Shown piece by piece: positions 1 to 4,941 of a stretch of DNA of 6,701 bases. Each line of letters begins with the position of its first letter. The stretch's first letter is position 1. The position numbers and the translations under genes are program-made. Under the pieces are notes generated by a model. It was not told where the DNA came from. It did no database searches and saw only the letters and a list, made by a program, of their open reading frames with translations. Source of the stretch: Candidatus Tariuqbacter arcticus (GTDB taxonomy: Bacteria; Electryoneota; Tariuqbacteria; Tariuqbacterales; Tariuqbacteraceae); the NCBI GenBank assembly GCA_013202315.1, contig JABMRZ010000181.1, positions 1-6,701 on the forward strand, written 5' to 3'.

Positions 1-50
1 AAACAAAAAATCTATCCATACAAAACAGCGAGCAACCAATAAATCCTCTT

Positions 51-64
51 CCCGAACGGTCGGG
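51..64. other. Small GC-rich stem-loop
   Basis: CCCGA (51-55) pairs with TCGGG (60-64) around the tetraloop ACGG. It is followed by ACAATTTT rather than a clean T-run, so it is a weak candidate for the terminator of an upstream gene. It could equally be a fragment of a dispersed repeat. Confidence 0.3.
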
Positions 65-90
65 ACAATTTTGAATGAAAATTAGGTATG

Positions 91-119
91 GATTCCCGCT
101 AAATGCATGCGGGAATGAC
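91..119. repeat. GTCATTCC-type palindromic repeat, left copy
   Basis: ATTCCCGC (92-99) and GCGGGAAT (109-116) form a perfect 8-bp inverted repeat with a 9-base loop that contains the palindrome ATGCAT. With its flanks it reads GATTCCCGC...GCGGGAATGAC. The reverse complement begins GTCATTCCCGC, the same layout as the element at 6645-6666. Its shape resembles small dispersed palindromes such as the ATTCCC(N8)GGGAAT dRS3 element of Neisseria. That comparison is by form only and does not imply homology. Confidence 0.6.
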
Positions 120-124
120 AGCCC

Positions 125-142
125 CCTAAATCCTAAATCCTA
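125..142. repeat. Short heptamer array (CCTAAAT)
   Basis: CCTAAAT occurs twice in tandem (125-131, 132-138), followed by a partial third unit CCTA (139-142). The 7-bp period matches the longer heptamer arrays at 3513-3582 and 3701-3749. Confidence 0.6.
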
Positions 143-157
143 TTTTCAATGTAAATT

Positions 158-1087
158 ATGTCCCAATACGCCATCGAGGTGAATAATTTGTCCAAGCGGT
201 TCGGCAAATTCACCGCCGTCGACCATATCAGCTTCACCGTTGACAAAGGTGAAATCTTCGGCTTCCTCGGTTCAAACGGCGCCGGGAAATCCACCACCAT
301 CAGAATGCTCTGCGCCCTGCTCAATTCAACATCAGTGACCGCTGAAGTCGCCGGTTTCGATATCGACCGCCAGCCGGAACAGGTAAAACGCCAAATCGGG
401 TATATGTCTCAAAAGTTCTCCCTCTATCAGGATCTTACGGTTGAAGAAAATATGACCTTCTTCGGCGGCGTCTATGGATTATCAAACGCTCGCTTGAAGG
501 AACGGATGAATTGGGTATTGAAGATGGCGGGGCTCAAGGGAAAAGAACATCGCTTGACCGCCGATTTCCCCGTTGGCTGGAAACAGCGCTTGGCTCTGGG
601 ATGCGCAGTCCTTCACCAGCCGAAGATTGTCTTCCTCGATGAACCCACCGGCGGAGTGGACCCCGCTTCCAGGCGAAACTTCTGGGAATTGATTCATTCT
701 CTTTCCCAACAGGGGGTTACAGTTTTCGTCACCACTCATTACCTCGATGAAGCCGAATACTGCAGCAGCATAATGCTCATCCACGCCGGTAAATTAATCG
801 CCGGAGGCAGCCCGGATGAATTGAAAAAAAAATACATTCCCAACCCTATGCTGGAAGTGGAATGCAACCGGGTATTTGAAGCCTTGGAAATCTTCAGTGA
901 TACCGATTGGGTGCGCGAAATCTCACTCTTCGGAACTTACTTACACATCAGCGTCATAGATAAACCATCGGCTGTATCTCATATTCAAAAAACGCTTTCA
1001 AGCCGGGGAATTAAACTATACCGAATAGATGAAATAATCCCTTCTTTGGAGGATGTCTTCCTCCATCTGGTGGATGATAATCCATAA
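158..1087 (+). CDS. ABC-2 exporter ATP-binding protein, YbhF-like
   Basis: This is the ATPase of an ABC-2 type exporter: it binds and hydrolyses ATP on the cytoplasmic face of the inner membrane to drive the two permeases encoded next. All nucleotide-binding motifs are visible: Walker A GSNGAGKST (residues 38-46), Q-loop Gln85 in YMSQKFSLY, a degenerate signature PVGWKQRLAL (138-147), Walker B IVFLDE with catalytic Glu162, D-loop GGVDP (165-169) and switch His194. The non-LSGGQ signature and the text around it closely resemble, from memory, the C-terminal half of E. coli YbhF, which carries two ATPase domains; here there is one domain of 309 aa. Residues about 230-309 form a C-terminal extension. 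The usual PTSG after Walker A reads STSV. ATG 158 gives the normal family N-terminus, although no Shine-Dalgarno precedes it. The substrate cannot be told; YbhF-type systems have been linked to drug or cation export. Confidence 0.96.
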   Translation: MSQYAIEVNNLSKRFGKFTAVDHISFTVDKGEIFGFLGSNGAGKSTTIRMLCALLNSTSVTAEVAGFDIDRQPEQVKRQIGYMSQKFSLYQDLTVEENMTFFGGVYGLSNARLKERMNWVLKMAGLKGKEHRLTADFPVGWKQRLALGCAVLHQPKIVFLDEPTGGVDPASRRNFWELIHSLSQQGVTVFVTTHYLDEAEYCSSIMLIHAGKLIAGGSPDELKKKYIPNPMLEVECNRVFEALEIFSDTDWVREISLFGTYLHISVIDKPSAVSHIQKTLSSRGIKLYRIDEIIPSLEDVFLHLVDDNP

Positions 1088-1108
1088 GAATGCTTCTCTG
1101 TACTACTG

Positions 1109-2251
1109 ATGCCAAAAATGCTTAACCGCATTAAACCCATAATAAAGAAGGAATTCAGGCAGATTACCCGCGACCGGGGTTCATTCGCCGTCCTATTATT
1201 CATCCCCGCTTTTATGCTGATGATGTTTGGATATGCGCTCAATTTCGATGTCAGACATATTAAAATAGCCGTATGCGACCGCGATAAAAGCCGCTTGAGC
1301 CGGGAATTCATCAATAACTTCATCCAGTCCGAATACTTCGACCTGGCTTATTATCTTGACGATGAAGATGAAATCGATCGATTGATGGCAGCCGAGCGAG
1401 TTAGAGTAGCGCTGGTGATTCCCCCTGATTTCTCCCGTTTGCTCCACACTGGGAAAGATGCGAAGGTTCAGATTATTGTGGACGGCGCTAACGCCAGCGC
1501 CGCCGCAACCACTATCGGATATGTCAATATGGCGGTCCAAGACTATTCCGAAAAAATAACTGCCAGAGAACTCCTCCACAGCGGATTCACCGGCGAACTA
1601 CAACCGATCGATTTTCGACCCCGAATCTGGTACAATCCCGAATTGCTGAGTATCAAATTCCTTATCCCCGGCTTAATCGGATTCATTATGATGATAATGG
1701 CGGTGGTATCGACTGCCCTGTCGGTGGTCAAGGAAAAGGAGCGGGGCACTATGGAACAGCTGATTGTGTCCCCGCTGAAGCCGGTGGAACTGATAATAGG
1801 CAAAACAATACCTTTCCTCTGCATCGCCCTAACAGCCACTCTGGTGATTTTAATTGTGGGATATGCTCTGTTCGGTGTTGTGGTTAAGGGCAGCTTTTTA
1901 CTGTTGGGGGGGGTTACTCTATTATTCCTGATAGGTTCGCTCGGACTGGGGCTCTTGATTTCCACCATCGCTGAAACTCAGCAGGTCGCTTTTATGATGT
2001 CCCTTTTGATGACTTTCCTGCCCACATTCCTGTTATCGGGCTTCGTTTTTCCCATCAGGAATATGCCGGTTGCCATTCAAGCGGTGACCTATTTCGTTCC
2101 GGCGCGGTATTTCTTAGAGGCTCTGCGCAGTATTATCCTTAAAGGGGCGGGTTTATCGGCATTCTGGGAACAAATTGTGTTCCTGATTATATTCGCCGTT
2201 TTAACTATTACCTTTAGTTCCTACCGCCTAAGCAAAGAATTGACCAGATGA
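1109..2251 (+). CDS. ABC-2 type permease, YbhS-like
   Basis: Inner-membrane permease of the exporter, 380 aa, the usual length for the ABC2_membrane_3 family. The layout is typical: a cytoplasmic N-terminal helix with basic residues (KKEFRQITRDR, 13-23), TM1 at about 26-46, a large extracytoplasmic domain (about 47-180), then five membrane segments near 183-206, 232-255, 263-285, 292-314 and 355-372. The conserved coupling region EKERGTMEQLIVSPLKP (209-225) should contact the ATPase. The LSGFVFPIRNMP stretch and TYFVPARYF (327-335) recall YbhS. It starts 21 bp after the ATPase gene and 10 bp before the second permease, so one operon is likely. There is no Shine-Dalgarno; ATG 1118 (Met4) is an alternative start that would cost three residues. 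Confidence 0.96.
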   Translation: MPKMLNRIKPIIKKEFRQITRDRGSFAVLLFIPAFMLMMFGYALNFDVRHIKIAVCDRDKSRLSREFINNFIQSEYFDLAYYLDDEDEIDRLMAAERVRVALVIPPDFSRLLHTGKDAKVQIIVDGANASAAATTIGYVNMAVQDYSEKITARELLHSGFTGELQPIDFRPRIWYNPELLSIKFLIPGLIGFIMMIMAVVSTALSVVKEKERGTMEQLIVSPLKPVELIIGKTIPFLCIALTATLVILIVGYALFGVVVKGSFLLLGGVTLLFLIGSLGLGLLISTIAETQQVAFMMSLLMTFLPTFLLSGFVFPIRNMPVAIQAVTYFVPARYFLEALRSIILKGAGLSAFWEQIVFLIIFAVLTITFSSYRLSKELTR

Positions 2252-2261
2252 TCAGTGATCA

Positions 2262-3392
2262 ATGAAAACAATATTGCACATAATACGCAAGGAATTTCTC
2301 CAGCTTTCGCGAGACCGCCGGTTCTTGATAATGACCATTGTCCCCCCGGTCATCCAACTGATAATCTTGGGCTACGCCGCCAATCTGGATGTGAAAAACC
2401 TTCCCATCATAGTATGCGATATGGACAATTCCCGGATGAGTCGGCAGCTCATTGATGATTTCCATAATTCCGGCTATTTCACCCTTGAAGGATATGTCGA
2501 AAAAATTCAAATGGTGGATAACTACATCGACAACGGAGACGCGGCGATGGCGGTTGTTATCCCCCGCGGCTTTGAAAGAAAGTTAACCGCCGGAGAATCG
2601 CCCCGGCTTCAGCTTATCGTTGACGGCGCTGAATCCAATTCCGCCTCCGTCGGCTTGAACTACGCTTCTATGATTGTGGCGAAATTCTCGCAGAAGATAA
2701 TCATCGAACGCTCTCAAAGCTTGGATTCCAATAGCTTTAAACCGATTAGAGTCAATCCTGAAATACGAGTCTGGTATAATCCCGAACTTAAAAGCCGCAA
2801 TTTCATGGTTCCGGGCGTGCTGGCTCTATTGTTAATGGTGATAACTATCATTCTAACCTCCCTCGCTATCGTGAAGGAAAAAGAAATCGGCACCATCGAA
2901 CAACTTATTGTAACCCCCATTAAACCCGTTCAATTGATTATCGGCAAACTCACCCCATTTTTCATCATAGCCGTTCTTGATATCATCCTTGTGCTGATGG
3001 TGTCATATTTCTGGTTCAGGGTTCCCATCAAGGGAAATTTATTCCTTCTGTTCGGATTATGTATGATATTCCTATTGAATACCCTCGGAATAGGGCTCTT
3101 CATTTCGACCATTGCGCGCAGTCAACAACAGGCGATGATGACCGCGGTCTTCTTCTTTATGATGCCGATGGTGTTCCTATCGGGATTCGTCTTTCCCATC
3201 GAAAATATGCCCCCGATTATCCAGCACATCACCTATCTCCTGCCCTTAAGATATTTCTTCGTGATAGTCAGAGGATTATTCTTGAAAGGGGTCGGGCTGT
3301 TTGAACTCTGGGATGAAGCGCTGATACTGCTCATATTTGGCATCGCAATTTTGTCCCTCAGCGCCCTACGCTTTCAAAAGAAGCTGAATTGA
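2262..3392 (+). CDS. ABC-2 type permease, YbhR-like
   Basis: Second inner-membrane permease, 376 aa, collinear with the preceding one. It has the N-terminal basic helix (RKEFLQLSRDRR, 9-20), TM1 at about 22-42, an extracytoplasmic domain to about 178, and five further segments near 181-204, 231-252, 258-282, 290-312 and 351-368. The coupling motif EKEIGTIEQLIVTPIKP (206-222) and the LSGFVFPIENMP block (306-317) match the neighbour nearly residue for residue; WYNPEL is also shared (171-176 here, 174-179 there). The two are therefore paralogues from an old duplication and should pair as a heterodimer on the ATPase. Residues 306-333 recall YbhR more than YbhS. The start at 2262 lies 10 bp after the previous stop, again without a Shine-Dalgarno. 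As the last gene of the exporter operon it is followed by 462 bp of repeat-rich DNA. Confidence 0.96.
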   Translation: MKTILHIIRKEFLQLSRDRRFLIMTIVPPVIQLIILGYAANLDVKNLPIIVCDMDNSRMSRQLIDDFHNSGYFTLEGYVEKIQMVDNYIDNGDAAMAVVIPRGFERKLTAGESPRLQLIVDGAESNSASVGLNYASMIVAKFSQKIIIERSQSLDSNSFKPIRVNPEIRVWYNPELKSRNFMVPGVLALLLMVITIILTSLAIVKEKEIGTIEQLIVTPIKPVQLIIGKLTPFFIIAVLDIILVLMVSYFWFRVPIKGNLFLLFGLCMIFLLNTLGIGLFISTIARSQQQAMMTAVFFFMMPMVFLSGFVFPIENMPPIIQHITYLLPLRYFFVIVRGLFLKGVGLFELWDEALILLIFGIAILSLSALRFQKKLN

Positions 3393-3419
3393 TTGTTAAT
3401 TAGGCGTTTACCTTGTGAA

Positions 3420-3464
3420 ATCGACAAAATATTGTCGATCCTCTGTACAGCGGACTATTTTTTT
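3420..3464 (+). terminator. Possible terminator of the exporter operon
   Basis: ATCGACAA (3420-3427) and TTGTCGAT (3432-3439) form a perfect 8-bp stem with the loop AATA, 28 bases after the permease stop. A second small palindrome, CTGTACAG (3443-3450), and a run of seven T (3458-3464) follow. The T-run is 18 bases from the main stem, so this is not a textbook intrinsic terminator. The perfect dyad could instead be a protein-binding site. Confidence 0.35.
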
Positions 3465-3469
3465 CAGAA

Positions 3470-3493
3470 TCATTACTTCATTACTTCATTACT
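3470..3493. repeat. TCATTACT x3 tandem repeat
   Basis: Three perfect head-to-tail copies of the 8-mer TCATTACT, at 3470, 3478 and 3486. It is too short and spacer-free to be a CRISPR array. It is a short tandem repeat whose copy number could vary between strains. Confidence 0.85.
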
Positions 3494-3512
3494 GTGAATC
3501 TGTCAATTTCGA

Positions 3513-3582
3513 TTTTCGGATTTCGGTTCTCGGTTTTCAAATCCACAATTTTGCATTTTTAATTCTTAATTTTTAATTTCAC
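3513..3582. repeat. Degenerate heptamer array, ten units in phase
   Basis: Read from 3513, seventy bases fall into ten consecutive 7-bp units. Early units follow NTTTCGG (TTTTCGG, ATTTCGG), later ones follow ATTNTTA (ATTTTTA at 3555 and 3569, ATTCTTA at 3562), and the phase does not slip. Such variable heptamers recall the short tandemly repeated repetitive (STRR) sequences known from cyanobacteria; the comparison is of form only. Part of this array (3530-3571) recurs at 3697-3738. Confidence 0.6.
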
Positions 3583-3652
3583 TGAGGGTTTATCTTGCAA
3601 TAATTAGCATTTATCCAGCCTCTTTTGTATATTAATTCAAAGGTTATGAAAC

Positions 3653-3680
3653 ACATACTACTGATTACTGACTACTGAAT
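3653..3680. repeat. Second heptamer family (ACTGANT)
   Basis: Four in-phase 7-mers: ACATACT (3653), then ACTGATT (3660), ACTGACT (3667) and ACTGAAT (3674). The last three differ only at positions 6-7. The unit is unrelated to the ATTTTTA-type heptamers but has the same 7-bp period. Confidence 0.6.
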
Positions 3681-3696
3681 AAACACATAGGGAAAA

Positions 3697-3749
3697 TCGG
3701 TTTTCAAATCCATAATTTTGCATTTTTAATTCTTAATTCTGAATTCCTG
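3697..3749. repeat. Second copy of the 42-bp repeat plus heptamers
   Basis: 3697-3738 repeats 3530-3571 with one difference in 42 bases (C3546 becomes T3713), 167 bp downstream. Heptamer phase continues beyond the shared part, with ATTCTGA (3736) and ATTCCTG (3743), where the first copy has ATTTTTA and ATTTCAC. The copies therefore diverge at their 3' ends while keeping the period. Confidence 0.85.
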
Positions 3750-3802
3750 ATAGAATATGACCGAACAAAAACGCAATATTATCAAAATCTGTAATAGTTG
3801 AT

Positions 3803-3831
3803 TTGGAATCTACAATTATAGTAAAGATAAA
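3803..3831 (+). promoter_or_regulatory. Weak promoter candidate for the barrel gene
   Basis: TTGGAA (3803-3808) and GATAAA (3826-3831) are spaced by 17 bp, each matching four of six sigma-70 consensus bases, with an AT-rich leader to the start codon. In DNA this AT-rich such matches are common by chance, and the host's promoter consensus is unknown. Confidence 0.2.
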
Positions 3832-3845
3832 GATTTAATCTATGC

Positions 3846-3852
3846 GGAGGTG
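3846..3852 (+). promoter_or_regulatory. Strong Shine-Dalgarno fixing the start at 3855
   Basis: GGAGGTG sits just before the ATG at 3855 (four bases between GGAGG and the start). It is the only clear Shine-Dalgarno ahead of any of the five genes in the window and settles this start. Confidence 0.85.
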
Positions 3853-3854
3853 TA

Positions 3855-4913
3855 ATGAAATCGCTCATTTTATCACTCATTATTTCAATATTTGTTCTTT
3901 TCAACCAAGCTTTTTGTGTTGAAAGAATGACGATTGCGGTAATGGAGTTAGAAGTCAAGGGCGGGTTATCGGCGAATGAAGCGTCAATTTTGACCGAGAA
4001 GGTGCGAGAAGCCTTATTCCATACCGGGAAATATACGGTATTAGACAGGTCTTCAATGGATGAAATACTCAAAGAATTTGGATTGTCTCAATCCGGCTGC
4101 ACCTCAGTTGAGTGTATCGTCAATGTGGGTCGAGTGTTAAGCGCGCAAAATATGGTTGCAGGATATATCGGAAAAATCGGCACCACCTATTCAATGGCTT
4201 TACGAATAATAAATGTGGAAACGGGTGAAATAATCAATATGGCGACGGTCGATTGTCCGGGATGTCAATTGGAACAGGTCGCGGCGAATACTCCCAGGGA
4301 CGCGGTAAGGAAATTGCTGGGTGAACCTGTAGAGGAAAAGCCCGGGAAGTTGCCAGCCAAAAAGCGAAAATATATGATAGCTATTGGTATTGATCATATT
4401 GGAGGTTTTAATGCCTGGGGTGGTATAATTTATGTTGGCTATAAGTTTACCCCCAATTTCGCTTTAATAGCTGAATATGTAAATCTTAATCTTGTTTTTA
4501 AGACTGAAGGTACTGTTATTACTGAAGACACCTTGATAGGTACATCATATCAAATCTATGACACTGGTGACCCTTTAAATGCATTAATGATCACACCTCG
4601 ATTTTATAAAAAAATCAGTGGAAACCACTTGTGGGGTTTTTTACAAGTCAAATTTGGTGTATTTTGGGTTAAGATGCACGTTGTTAAACAAGACTTTTGG
4701 AGTATTAATATAAATATTTATGATGATACATCAACAATGTTTGGTGTATCCCCCGGATTAGGTTTTCATTTATTCAATGAAAAATTTATATCCATAAATG
4801 CAGAGTTTGGTTATTATGTTATAGAAAAGTATGATTTTGAATTAATGGGTTTTTCCGATTATGTAGACTATTCCGGTTTCAGTTCATCTCTGAATGTGGT
4901 GTTTTCTTTCTAA
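3855..4913 (+). CDS. CsgG/FlgO-like protein with outer-membrane barrel
   Basis: Secreted two-part protein, 352 aa. Residues 1-21 are a signal peptide (Lys2, hydrophobic core, cut probably after AFC); QAFC is not a lipobox. Residues about 25-155 resemble the CsgG/FlgO/LpoB-type periplasmic fold: TIAVMELEV, a helix ending in KYTVLDRSSMDEILKE (59-74), then GCTSVEC (81-87), QNMVAGYIGKIG (98-109) and ALRIINVETGEII (115-127). A charged linker (157-172) leads to a probable barrel (171-352) with about eight amphipathic aromatic strands, ending SLNVVFSF with the terminal Phe typical of BAM substrates. All mature-protein Cys (82, 87, 134, 137) lie in the N-terminal domain. The likely place is the outer membrane with the first domain in the periplasm; the function is unknown. 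The barrel half is much more AT-rich than the first half. CsgG-like membership is by pattern recall. Confidence 0.85.
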   Translation: MKSLILSLIISIFVLFNQAFCVERMTIAVMELEVKGGLSANEASILTEKVREALFHTGKYTVLDRSSMDEILKEFGLSQSGCTSVECIVNVGRVLSAQNMVAGYIGKIGTTYSMALRIINVETGEIINMATVDCPGCQLEQVAANTPRDAVRKLLGEPVEEKPGKLPAKKRKYMIAIGIDHIGGFNAWGGIIYVGYKFTPNFALIAEYVNLNLVFKTEGTVITEDTLIGTSYQIYDTGDPLNALMITPRFYKKISGNHLWGFLQVKFGVFWVKMHVVKQDFWSININIYDDTSTMFGVSPGLGFHLFNEKFISINAEFGYYVIEKYDFELMGFSDYVDYSGFSSSLNVVFSF

Positions 4914-4941
4914 TATGATATTTTGGGATTATTTTAACATA

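Larger units (their letters stand above)
1..157. other. Gene-free leader upstream of the ABC operon
   Basis: No complete gene fits here. Open frames run in from the left edge and stop at about 40-42, 72-74 or 83-85, so the tail of an upstream gene could end in this stretch, but none of the three short peptides is recognisable. The rest holds a small GC-rich stem-loop (51-64), a palindromic repeat (92-116) and a heptamer repeat (125-142). I found no convincing -35/-10 pair and no Shine-Dalgarno sequence before the ATG at 158, so whether the exporter operon starts here or is co-transcribed from upstream is open. Confidence 0.6.
3393..3854. other. Repeat-rich gene-free stretch
   Basis: No credible gene on either strand. 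In order it holds a stem-loop (3420-3439), a TCATTACT triplet (3470-3493), a degenerate heptamer array (3513-3582), an AT-rich stretch with nothing evident (3583-3652), a second heptamer family (3653-3680), a second copy of part of the first array (3697-3749), and the leader of the next gene with a possible promoter and a strong ribosome binding site. This is where the exporter operon probably ends and a new transcription unit starts. Confidence 0.75.

Noticed and set aside
176..189. Internal start of the ATPase at a TTG after GAGGTG
   Set aside because: GAGGTG (176-181) looks like a Shine-Dalgarno, but starting at TTG 187 would remove the first beta-strand that the family always has.
1543..1968. 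141-aa minus-strand open frame inside the first permease gene
   Set aside because: Antisense to conserved membrane segments, with a low-complexity translation and no family resemblance.
2255..2455. 66-aa plus-strand open frame starting just before the second permease
   Set aside because: Shifted frame of the permease gene; the true frame from 2262 carries the conserved N-terminal helix.
3470..3749. CRISPR array
   Set aside because: The units are 7-8 bp without spacers, the only longer repeat occurs just twice, and no cas gene is near.
3782..4072. 96-aa minus-strand open frame across the start of the barrel gene
   Set aside because: It overlaps the signal peptide and the ribosome binding site of a well-supported gene and has no features of its own.
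4894..4941. Longer N-terminus for the mutase subunit (ATG 4894 or 4915)
   Set aside because: ATG 4894 would overlap the barrel gene by 20 bases. The added residues are hydrophobic and not typical of the family, and neither start has a Shine-Dalgarno.
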